7,141 nucleotides of DNA, from NCBI GenBank assembly GCA_002455375.1, contig DKKR01000020.1, positions 1 through 7,141 on the forward strand, read 5' to 3'. Below the pieces are notes generated by a model that saw nothing but the letters and a program-made list of their open reading frames with translations, did not search any database and was not told the origin of the DNA. Of the stretch, positions 1 to 7,035 are shown in pieces; the stretch's first letter is position 1; each line of letters starts with the position of its first letter. The stretch comes from Bacteroidetes bacterium UBA6661 (lineage in GTDB: Bacteria > Bacteroidota > Bacteroidia > AKYH767-A > OLB10). The position numbers and the translations under genes are program-made.

Positions 1-2580
1 GAAGGCACACTGTTTGTAAACGACACCTTAAAATTGATGCGTTGCAACGTTTATATGAATGCAGGTGCGCATATAATAGTGCAGAATGGCGGCTACTTGG
101 ATATTGACAGCAGCCTTGTGATGGGTTGCCTTGCCATGTGGAGAGGCATTACAGTGATGGACTACGGAGAGTTACTGGTGCACGAAGGCAGCACCGTTGC
201 CGATGGTGACACAACAATATTAGCCAACAACAAAGCAAAGGCAGCCTTACAAAACGCATATATCAAAAACTTTGTACTGGGAGTGTATGTGCCACCATCT
301 GCAAATGTCTATTACAACGGCACTACACTAAAGGTAGAGCAAACAACTTTTGATTTTACTGCATTTAAACAAAACTACACAGGACAAAATACACATGGCT
401 CTAAGCCTGAATGTGGTGTTTTATTGAATGACTGGATTGGGACGATTGGCGGAACATTGCCATTACAGTTAAACAGTTTTAACAACCTGAACACTGGCAT
501 TGTGAGTATTGGTAGCATACTCAATGTAAAACGCAGTGTCTTTAAAAACATTAATTACGATACGTTTTACAATACCCCTTATAGAGGTACAGCCATAACA
601 AGCATAAAAAACAACAACCATTCAGGCAAATTAACAGTATTGCCTGAGGCATGGAGCTACACCACCGTTGACAGCAGTTACAGAGGTATTTATACTAATG
701 GCTCTGAACTAACAGCAACTTTTATACATTTGCTTAATGTAAGAACAGGGGTTGAACAAATGAACGCGCCAATGTTGAGTACTAATACTGTTTCTAACTG
801 CACTATTACGGCAAGTCACATAGCAATAAAAATGCTGAGTAATGCATTTGCAAAGTTTATGTATGCAACCAACAATAACATTACCATTAACGGAATGACA
901 ACTTCGGGTTTGTCATTAGCACATTATGGTATTTGGATGAGTGAGGGCAATGCAAATACCTTTGTTCGCTACAACGCAAGCAACAATATACTATATCTTA
1001 ACAATGCCTTACATGGTATTTATGCAGGTGCGTTGAACACTGCCAAAGTAAAATATAACAATGTTAAAATTAATGGAAATGGTAACGGCATTTCAGTTTT
1101 TGCAAACCAAAGGAGTAATGTAAGTTGCAACAATGTAGAAGGGACATACAGCAGTGGAATAACAGGAAATTCTATGGGTTACACAATAGGAAACAGCAAC
1201 AATAAACTTACGGTTTCTTGTAACATGGCTGATTCCACTTACAGAGGTTTTAACCTTGGCGGTTCTAATCCGAGTACGGTATTTAAAGGCAATGAAATGA
1301 ACAGGCATTATGTAGGATTGTACCTGAACACAGGCAGCCCGACTAATCCTACCTACATGGGAACACAACCACATCATGGCAATGAATGGAACGGACCCTT
1401 TTTAAGCACTTTTGGCGGATTAAATTTAACAACTAATCCATTTTATATTTTCCAATCTTTATTTACGGTGGATTCTACCTTAGGTTCTGTTTATAATCCT
1501 GTGGTAACGCCTACTGTTTGGTTTCAGCGCACAAATGGCGGTAATACATTTCATTGTTCTTCATCTACAGTGTGTAGCTCTTCACCTCCTGCATTAGCAG
1601 ACACTACCATTCACAGTTTAATTGAATCAGGAATTTTTGATTCAGAAGAAATTTCGAAAGAGGCGCAAGCCATAACAGCAGAATATATTTACAGGGAATT
1701 AGCAGATGATTCTGCATTATGGTTTAGTGATTCAACCTATATCCAGTTTATGTCAGATAAACAGGGTGAGCCTGTGGCATATCTTTATGATGTGGAAGAA
1801 TATTTACGTGCTGCTTATACTTATGATTCTACATTGTTGACAATAGCCGATAGCGCATATCAGCAAATTGAAATGTTCAATGATAGCCTTGTAATGATTG
1901 ATGAGGGCATAATAGAAGACGATGAAGGCTTGCTGAGAGAACAATTTATTAATGCAATAAATTTCTTAAACCAGACTATTCATAATATAAACATTCAAAG
2001 AGAAGCAATAATTAATGATAATCTGAGTAATGCCGAATATCAGAATGATTATGTTGTAAACGGTGAATTACCCGAAATAAATTCTGCTTATATGAATGAG
2101 ATAGAAATAAATTATTTGGAAAAGGGGGAAGATTTACAATACATCATTGATAATTATGCAGGAATATTTACCATAGCAAATCAATGCCCCTACGTGGGTG
2201 GCGAAGCGGTAGAAAGAGCGAGAACAAGAATAGCAATGGTTAATGATTCTGTTTCTTATGATGATGCAAACGTATGTTTACAGAATGGGGTTTACAGGAT
2301 TGCAAATACAGATTCTTTAAGTAATAATGCTAACAGCATTATTATAAAGCCAAATCCTGCTAATAATAAAATTGAAATATTATTAGTAGGTAAATTTGAT
2401 GATGGTGTTTGCTTAGTAGAGATAAAAGATATTTTAGGAAAAATAGTTTTAACCAATGAAATGAATTGTAAGGATAAACATAAAGTAATTGATTTAAGGA
2501 CATTATCGCAGGGCATGTATGCTATAAAAGTTCATACCAATAATGTTGAATTAATTCAAAAACTTATTATCGTAAAATGA
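1..2580 (+). CDS. Beta-helix-like T9SS-secreted surface protein A1 (5' end outside window)
   Basis: The frame is open from base 1, and its first codons (EGTLFVNDTL) align with an internal part of the downstream paralogue (HGRFYVNDTL at its residues 130-139). The gene therefore begins upstream and lacks roughly 90-130 codons here; the TTG at 34 is not a credible start. The part to about base 1560 is rich in Asn, Gly and Thr with short recurring strands (NNxIxxNG, VSCNxx), typical of right-handed parallel beta-helix proteins. It includes a CxxMWRGI motif near 127-150 and an MNRHxxGLxL...HHGNEWNGPF block at about 1297-1400. Bases 1590-2170 encode an acidic helical linker. A QCPYVGG...YDDANVC module (2182-2277) with two Cys 30 residues apart follows. 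The C-terminus (about 2335-2577) is a T9SS type A sorting domain with KPNPANN and SQGMYAIKV. Role inferred: exported, cell-surface or released protein, possibly adhesin-like or carbohydrate-binding; no catalytic residues are recognisable. It overlaps the next gene by 4 bases. Confidence 0.88.
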   Translation, partial: EGTLFVNDTLKLMRCNVYMNAGAHIIVQNGGYLDIDSSLVMGCLAMWRGITVMDYGELLVHEGSTVADGDTTILANNKAKAALQNAYIKNFVLGVYVPPSANVYYNGTTLKVEQTTFDFTAFKQNYTGQNTHGSKPECGVLLNDWIGTIGGTLPLQLNSFNNLNTGIVSIGSILNVKRSVFKNINYDTFYNTPYRGTAITSIKNNNHSGKLTVLPEAWSYTTVDSSYRGIYTNGSELTATFIHLLNVRTGVEQMNAPMLSTNTVSNCTITASHIAIKMLSNAFAKFMYATNNNITINGMTTSGLSLAHYGIWMSEGNANTFVRYNASNNILYLNNALHGIYAGALNTAKVKYNNVKINGNGNGISVFANQRSNVSCNNVEGTYSSGITGNSMGYTIGNSNNKLTVSCNMADSTYRGFNLGGSNPSTVFKGNEMNRHYVGLYLNTGSPTNPTYMGTQPHHGNEWNGPFLSTFGGLNLTTNPFYIFQSLFTVDSTLGSVYNPVVTPTVWFQRTNGGNTFHCSSSTVCSSSPPALADTTIHSLIESGIFDSEEISKEAQAITAEYIYRELADDSALWFSDSTYIQFMSDKQGEPVAYLYDVEEYLRAAYTYDSTLLTIADSAYQQIEMFNDSLVMIDEGIIEDDEGLLREQFINAINFLNQTIHNINIQREAIINDNLSNAEYQNDYVVNGELPEINSAYMNEIEINYLEKGEDLQYIIDNYAGIFTIANQCPYVGGEAVERARTRIAMVNDSVSYDDANVCLQNGVYRIANTDSLSNNANSIIIKPNPANNKIEILLVGKFDDGVCLVEIKDILGKIVLTNEMNCKDKHKVIDLRTLSQGMYAIKVHTNNVELIQKLIIVK
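2577..2580 (+). other. ATGA stop/start overlap joining A1 and B1
   Basis: The TGA stop of the beta-helix gene (2578-2580) shares bases with the ATG of the propeller gene (2577-2579). The upstream 20 bases are A/T-rich with no AGGA-like site. This arrangement is generally associated with translational coupling by reinitiation, and the same overlap occurs at the second pair (7032-7035). Confidence 0.9.
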
Positions 2581-4097
2581 AACTGATTAAAAGCAATAAC
2601 ATCATAAGGTATTTATTATGCCTTATGATGTTATTTATAAAATCATTGGTTTTTTCGCAAGGAAGAAATTCTGTGTTCTTCATGGGCTACCATGATGCGC
2701 CTACCTCTAATGAGGCAAGAATGACATTTACAAACATTTCTTATTCATTAACATTAGAGCAAAGAGATATTCCATTTGAATTTACACAAGGAAATATTTC
2801 CGATGAAAACGGAAATATATTAATGAGTAGTAATGGCGTTTTTATTGCTAATTCCACAGGCGATACCATGAGCAATGGCAGTGGATTGAACCCAAGTCAA
2901 ATTGTTGATGATTGGAAAGATTTTGGGTTGCCAATGCCTTATGCAAATATTATTTTACCTATGCCTGATGATTCAAACAAATATGTTTTATTTCATCATA
3001 CTGCCGATTACAATATAAATTTATTTTGTCGAGAAATTTTTTATTCAGTGGTTGATTTATCCATGAATGGAGGATTAGGACAGGTTATTTCAAAAAACAA
3101 CATTGCTCTTGCTGACACTTTTAGTTGGGGCTTTGCTGCCTGTAAACACGCCAACGGAAGGGATTGGTGGGTAGTGGCAATGTCTCACTATGCAACAGGA
3201 ATGCACGTTTTTCTTTTAACTCCTGATACCTTGCAATATATGGGATTGCAAACATTTCCTGTTACAAGTTTTTTATGGGGATTTGTAGGGCAGCCCACTT
3301 TTTCACCTGACGGTGAAAAATTTGCTTTTGGCGGTAGCTATGGTGCTAATGGAATGAACTATTTATCTCGTGTTTCATTATTTAATTTTGACAGGTGTTC
3401 AGGCATTTTCAGTTTAGATACCGTTATTGATTTTTCTGATAATTATCTTTCAACAGCAACAGCTTTTTCACCATATTCAAAATATTTGTACTTTGCAAGT
3501 GCTGAAAATATTTATCAATATGACACAGATAGTTTTGGATTAATACCACATCAATTAATTGCAACTAATGATACGTTTCTTTCTGCACCACCTACATTTT
3601 ACACAGACTTTAATTTAATGTATCTTGCCGCAAACGGCAAGATATACATATCATCAGGAAGTAGCGTTTTAGATTTGCATGAAATGGATTATCCTGACAG
3701 TGCAGGCGTAGCCTGTAATGTTAATTTACACAACATACATACAAATTGTTTTTTTAGAGGCGTTCCCAATCACCCTAATTATTATTTAGGGCGTTTGGTT
3801 GGTAGCCCATGTGATAGCCTAACTTCTGTTTCTGAAATTGAACATGATTTTAATTTTTCTATATCGCCAAATCCAAATAATGGCAACTTCAAAATTGTTT
3901 ATCTCTTGCCACAGAACAAATCCGGCACACTTCAAATATTTGATATAACCGGCAAACAAGTTTACAAACAAAACTTGCCACCGTGGAGTACAATGCAGTA
4001 CATCACATTACCAAAACTTGCTAACGGAGTTTATCAATGTGTGATTAGCAGTGGCAATGAAAGGGTGCATAAAAAGTTGGTTGTCCTAAACATGTAG
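2577..4097 (+). CDS. Beta-propeller-like T9SS-secreted protein B1
   Basis: A complete 506-residue protein. Residues 1-27 form a Sec signal peptide (basic MKLIKSNNIIR, hydrophobic YLLCLMMLF, cleavage expected in VFS|QG). The body (about 30-410) has blade-like repeats: FSPDGEKFAFGG at 242-253 resembles the PD40/WD40-type propeller motif, AFSPYSKYLYFAS follows at 296-308, and LAANGKIYI sits at 350-358. The segment PNHPNYYLGRLVGSPCD (397-413), placed just before the tail, resembles the end of a propeller family common in secreted Bacteroidota proteins (family resemblance recalled, not searched). Residues 425-506 are a T9SS type A sorting domain (SPNPNNGNF, FDITGKQVYKQ, LANGVYQCVI, KKLVVLNM). The ATG start is supported by the signal peptide and by the ATGA overlap with the upstream gene; no Shine-Dalgarno sequence is visible, so coupling or reinitiation is likely. 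A 15-bp hairpin lies in the signal-peptide codons. Ligand or enzymatic role is unknown; a protein or glycan interaction scaffold is a reasonable guess. Confidence 0.92.
   Translation: MKLIKSNNIIRYLLCLMMLFIKSLVFSQGRNSVFFMGYHDAPTSNEARMTFTNISYSLTLEQRDIPFEFTQGNISDENGNILMSSNGVFIANSTGDTMSNGSGLNPSQIVDDWKDFGLPMPYANIILPMPDDSNKYVLFHHTADYNINLFCREIFYSVVDLSMNGGLGQVISKNNIALADTFSWGFAACKHANGRDWWVVAMSHYATGMHVFLLTPDTLQYMGLQTFPVTSFLWGFVGQPTFSPDGEKFAFGGSYGANGMNYLSRVSLFNFDRCSGIFSLDTVIDFSDNYLSTATAFSPYSKYLYFASAENIYQYDTDSFGLIPHQLIATNDTFLSAPPTFYTDFNLMYLAANGKIYISSGSSVLDLHEMDYPDSAGVACNVNLHNIHTNCFFRGVPNHPNYYLGRLVGSPCDSLTSVSEIEHDFNFSISPNPNNGNFKIVYLLPQNKSGTLQIFDITGKQVYKQNLPPWSTMQYITLPKLANGVYQCVISSGNERVHKKLVVLNM
2595..2635 (+). 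promoter_or_regulatory. 15-bp perfect hairpin in the signal-peptide codons of B1
   Basis: AATAACATCATAAGG at 2595-2609 is the exact reverse complement of 2621-2635, with an 11-nt loop (2610-2620). The 3' arm runs into an A/T-rich tract (TTATTTATAAAA). It starts 18 nt after the A of the ATG, so a ribosome terminating or reinitiating at the ATGA would abut its base. Possible roles are an attenuator between cotranscribed genes, a coupling or pausing element, or RNA stabilisation. The structure is seen directly; the role is inferred. Confidence 0.7.
3621..3644. repeat. 10-bp inverted repeat inside B1
   Basis: TATCTTGCCG (3621-3630) is the exact reverse complement of CGGCAAGATA (3635-3644), with loop CAAA. 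It falls on the codons for the propeller motif YLAANGKI. Because that peptide motif is conserved in this kind of protein, the palindrome may be a side effect of codon choice rather than a regulatory site. Confidence 0.45.
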
Positions 4098-4104
4098 AAC
4101 ATCA

Positions 4105-7035
4105 ATGTGCGCTGACGATCCAACAAAGGTGCGAACCGTAAATTTTCCAGCTTATGCAGGGCAGGTATTGCGTAAAAAGAAAATTTACGGTTGGCTTTGT
4201 TGGTGTCTTTTTCTTTGGTTCGTTTCTTTTGGACAAGCAAAAGAAATGAACAGAGAAGTAACCCTCGCCTCCATGCAATGCGCCACGTACACCGTAAGCG
4301 GTTATTTTACTACACAAGGCAGTTGTTTTTACAATGTAGCCTCCGTTACTTCGCCAATGGGCACTACGTGGAAGGATAGTGTTTGTGTTACAGTGATAAA
4401 TGTATGCAACGTACCCAATGCCCAGCAAATTGCAGACAGCAGCTTCTCACTACCAATGAGTGCAAGCTATAGCAATGCCAGTTTTGTCTTACATGGAAGG
4501 TTTTATGTAAACGACACTTTAATTCTCACCAACTGCTCTGTTTATGCCTATCCTGCTGCGCAGATAATCGTTCTCACAGGAGGCGCACTCATATTGCAGG
4601 GAACATCAATTACCGCATGTACACAGATGTGGAAGGGTATCATGCTGAACGACAAATCCAGATTGGTGATGACAGAGCAAAGCCTTGTTGCCGATGCCGA
4701 CATAGGCATACAGGCAATGAATGGCTCATCATTCTTTCTGCTCGGCAGCAGTGTTACCGACTGCGTGCGCAGCATCTTTGTGCCGCAGCAAAGCAACGGA
4801 CTGAACAACATACAGGGCTATGTAAACGATTGCAACTTTGGGCTGTATGCAACAGCCTTTAAGCCCGATTATACAGGGCAGCCGCCACACCATGCCATGC
4901 CTCGTGCCGGCATGGAGTTTAATGACGTAGTAATGACCATTGGCGACTACCAGTACAATGAGTTTCGCAACTGCAACTGGGGCATTTACGCAGTGCGCTC
5001 CATGTTGAAAGTTCAGAAAGGACGCTTTTACAACATGAATAAAGGGGGCAGCATCTATGGCAGTGCAGCACATAAAGGCTCGGCCATTGTTGCCGAGAGT
5101 AAGACGGCTGGCAAGGCAGGAAAAATACAGGTTGCCGACTGCCTGATAGATACCTGCGAACATGGCATTTACACAGAGTGGACAACGGCAGACATCAACA
5201 ACGTAAATGCCCTGCACGTTACCGGCAACGGTAGTTACCATCTGTACTGCAACAGTACTAACATGAGCACCTATGTTGGAGCTTGCAATATAGAGGCGGG
5301 CAAGGCAGGCATTGTATTTCAAAACAGCGAGCAGGCAACCATGACAGCAAAGAACAACACGATAAAAGTAACCACAGGAGGCAGCTCTGTGGGTATAAAG
5401 ATAATAGCTACCAACTGCAATGCAGGTAACTATGTGTTAAAAGGTAATGTAATAGAAGCAGCCAACGGCAACGGCATAACGGTTAACTTTGCCAAAAACG
5501 CTACCATTGTTGACAACATGATAAAACTTAGCGGCAACACCACCAGCGGCATATCGCTTACAGGCTGCGACAGTTCAACGGTGAGTTGTAATACAGTGAG
5601 CGGGCGCTATCCTGCTGTAAGTTATCAGAACAAAGGAATAAATGTATCACACAGCACCAATAATTTTTTGAACTGCAATAATACAGATTCAACTTACTAT
5701 GGCAACTACTTTGATGGTGCTTGCACAGGTACAAAATTTAAAGGCGCAAAAATGAATAGGCATTTTGAAGGACTGCGGTTATACACCAATGCTGTAATAG
5801 ACACACAGGCTCATGCAGGGAACCTTTGGTTTGGACCCTTTTCTACAGGTGGCTATGGAGCAAATAATTTGAATAATACTCCACAGCCCAACTTATTCTT
5901 ATCTGCATTTTTAATTGATTACAACTATGGCGTAAATTACATACCAACCATACCTGCAAATAATACAGGATGGATACAACCGCACACAGGTATTGAATTT
6001 GATTGCACAGGCTATATACTTTGTGAAGATATTTCTCATGATGAAAGGGCAGCTTCTCAACTGCAACTTACAATAGCAGAAGACAGTTTGAAAACATCTG
6101 AGTTCTCAGATGAAACAAAGATAATGGCAAAAAATTATTTGTATAAAGATTTAAAAGAAAACGATTCATTGGCTTATGGAAACTTTTTGCTTACTTCATT
6201 TTTAGCACTTAATGAAAGCACAGCAACAGGGCAGTTATATGTTGTAAACAAAGCAATGAAAGAGGCTGATGTTATCAGTGAAACAGAAAATCAAAGTTTG
6301 AATAGTTTAAGTAATTTAACGGATTCCGTTATTGGAAACATTTTTTATTTAGACAGTTTGGCTAAGGCGGATTCAACATTAAATTTAATTAATCAAAGAG
6401 ATAGTTTAGTACAGCAACTAAATAATGCGCTTCAAAATAAAACTGATTTACTTAATCAATTAGTTCAAGCAAAGGAGCAATCATTGATAAACATACAATC
6501 AGTAAGTAATTCAATCATTACAAGTAATACACCCGATGAATACGAAAAGGAAATGACCGATGTTGAAATTGCCTTTCAAACAGGAGGAATATCAGAGTTG
6601 CAAAGCAGGTATAGTCAGGTATTAGCTGTAGCTGTGCAGTGTCCTCACGTAGGAGGTAAGGCTGTTTATAAAGCAAGAAGTTTTATTGTTCTATTGAATG
6701 ATTCAATTGAGTATGATGATGTTTCTGTGTGTACACAAGAAGGATATAGAAAAGCAGCAAATAATGAGCAAACAAAAGAGGGAGGAGAAAGCATTACGGT
6801 CGTTCCGAACCCTGCAAGTAATAATGTAATAGTTCAACTAACAGGAATAGATGATGGAATATGTAGGATTCAGATAAAGAATGTTTTGAATGAAATAGTT
6901 TACACATCAGAATTTAACTGTAGAGAAAAACAACATTTCATTCATTTAAATAGTTTATCGGAGGGAATGTACGCTATCGATATAAAAGCAGGTAATAAGA
7001 AGTCAATAGTTAGCAAATTAACAATAATACGATGA
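4105..7035 (+). CDS. Beta-helix-like T9SS-secreted surface protein A2 (start uncertain)
   Basis: Up to 976 residues; paralogue of the gene at the left edge. Blocks in order: an apparent signal peptide at 22-44 (RKKK, then IYGWLCWCLFLWFV, cleavage near SFG|QA); a Cys-rich N-terminal part (58-100); a beta-helix-like region from about 130 to 625 with CxxMWKGI and recurring NNTI/GNGI turns; MNRHFEGLRL...HAGNLWFGPF; an acidic helical region from 645 with a likely coiled coil at about 745-800; QCPHVGG (845-851) to YDDVSVC (870-876); and a T9SS type A sorting domain at 896-976 (VPNPASN, SEGMYAID, SKLTII). The start is unsure. ATG 4105 lies 7 bases after the preceding stop without a Shine-Dalgarno sequence. 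TTG 4168 has AGGG six bases upstream and gives a textbook signal peptide. ATG 4246 would leave no signal peptide. All three lie in or at the edge of a structured, repeat-like segment. G+C falls sharply near base 5640. Function beyond surface export is not recognised. Confidence 0.88.
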   Translation: MCADDPTKVRTVNFPAYAGQVLRKKKIYGWLCWCLFLWFVSFGQAKEMNREVTLASMQCATYTVSGYFTTQGSCFYNVASVTSPMGTTWKDSVCVTVINVCNVPNAQQIADSSFSLPMSASYSNASFVLHGRFYVNDTLILTNCSVYAYPAAQIIVLTGGALILQGTSITACTQMWKGIMLNDKSRLVMTEQSLVADADIGIQAMNGSSFFLLGSSVTDCVRSIFVPQQSNGLNNIQGYVNDCNFGLYATAFKPDYTGQPPHHAMPRAGMEFNDVVMTIGDYQYNEFRNCNWGIYAVRSMLKVQKGRFYNMNKGGSIYGSAAHKGSAIVAESKTAGKAGKIQVADCLIDTCEHGIYTEWTTADINNVNALHVTGNGSYHLYCNSTNMSTYVGACNIEAGKAGIVFQNSEQATMTAKNNTIKVTTGGSSVGIKIIATNCNAGNYVLKGNVIEAANGNGITVNFAKNATIVDNMIKLSGNTTSGISLTGCDSSTVSCNTVSGRYPAVSYQNKGINVSHSTNNFLNCNNTDSTYYGNYFDGACTGTKFKGAKMNRHFEGLRLYTNAVIDTQAHAGNLWFGPFSTGGYGANNLNNTPQPNLFLSAFLIDYNYGVNYIPTIPANNTGWIQPHTGIEFDCTGYILCEDISHDERAASQLQLTIAEDSLKTSEFSDETKIMAKNYLYKDLKENDSLAYGNFLLTSFLALNESTATGQLYVVNKAMKEADVISETENQSLNSLSNLTDSVIGNIFYLDSLAKADSTLNLINQRDSLVQQLNNALQNKTDLLNQLVQAKEQSLINIQSVSNSIITSNTPDEYEKEMTDVEIAFQTGGISELQSRYSQVLAVAVQCPHVGGKAVYKARSFIVLLNDSIEYDDVSVCTQEGYRKAANNEQTKEGGESITVVPNPASNNVIVQLTGIDDGICRIQIKNVLNEIVYTSEFNCREKQHFIHLNSLSEGMYAIDIKAGNKKSIVSKLTIIR
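4120..4203. repeat. Long interrupted inverted repeat over the A2 start region
   Basis: The left arm (4120-4147) and right arm (4179-4203) pair over 14 contiguous bases (AACCGTAAATTTTC, 4134-4147, with 4179-4192) and again over 9 bases (CCAACAAAG, 4120-4128, with 4195-4203), separated by an unequal internal loop (5 versus 2 nt). The terminal loop is 4148-4178 and contains the AGGG and TTG that make up one candidate start of A2. A further GAC (4114-4116) can pair with GTC (4205-4207) after another small bulge. Confidence 0.75.
4218..4251. repeat. 14-bp hairpin at the end of the A2 signal-peptide codons
   Basis: GTTCGTTTCTTTTG (4218-4231) pairs with CAAAAGAAATGAAC (4238-4251) with a single G-T wobble and a 6-nt loop (GACAAG). 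It encodes the end of the apparent signal peptide and the first mature residues. It lies directly beside the longer inverted repeat and is probably part of the same element. The ATG at 4246 lies in its right arm. Confidence 0.65.
7032..7035 (+). other. ATGA stop/start overlap joining A2 and B2
   Basis: The TGA stop of A2 (7033-7035) overlaps the ATG of B2 (7032-7034). No Shine-Dalgarno sequence precedes it. The identical geometry in both pairs suggests that coupled expression of a helix protein and a propeller protein is kept by selection or inherited from duplication of the pair. Confidence 0.9.

Larger units (their letters stand above)
4098..4251. repeat. Structured intergenic repeat-like segment at the B1/A2 junction
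   Basis: This junction holds two strong secondary structures packed together: a long interrupted inverted repeat (4120-4203) and a second stem-loop (4218-4251). The segment differs in character from both flanking genes, beginning right after the B1 stop and ending where sequence typical of A2 begins. The T-rich stretch with CTTTGGTTCGTTTCTTTT, then GGACAAGC and AAAAGAAATGAAC, resembles from memory a family of dispersed repeats seen many times in Bacteroidota genomes. That resemblance was not checked by search. It is read as a candidate REP/MITE-like element that forms the apparent 5' end of A2. The exact boundaries are uncertain. Confidence 0.5.

Noticed and set aside
850..1240. Recurring NNN/AACAAC-rich stretches suggesting a DNA tandem repeat
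   Set aside because: The Asn-rich turns recur at protein level as expected for a beta-helix, but spacing and DNA sequence are too irregular for a tandem repeat array or CRISPR.
1093..1377. Reverse-strand open frame inside A1
   Set aside because: It is fully covered by the conserved + strand beta-helix region and has no recognisable product.
2190..2280. QCPYVGG...YDDANVC as a metal- or heme-binding site
   Set aside because: Two Cys 30 residues apart with no CxxCH or zinc-finger spacing; a disulfide is at least as likely, so no cofactor is claimed.
4081..4170. Possible Bacteroidota promoter (TTG / TAxxTTTG type) before A2
   Set aside because: I found no convincing -33/-7 pair; the gap between B1 and A2 is only 7 bases with the ATG start, so readthrough from the upstream pair is the simpler view.
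4034..4428. Two reverse-strand open frames over the B1/A2 junction (68 and 108 codons)
   Set aside because: They translate the inverted-repeat segment backwards. Basic, low-complexity products such as KKRTKEKD are typical of translated repeats, and no start signal supports them.
4729..5322. Reverse-strand open frame of 197 codons inside A2
   Set aside because: It lies antisense to a region with clear family similarity on the + strand, has no domain I recognise, and its openness follows from the GC-richer codon usage there.
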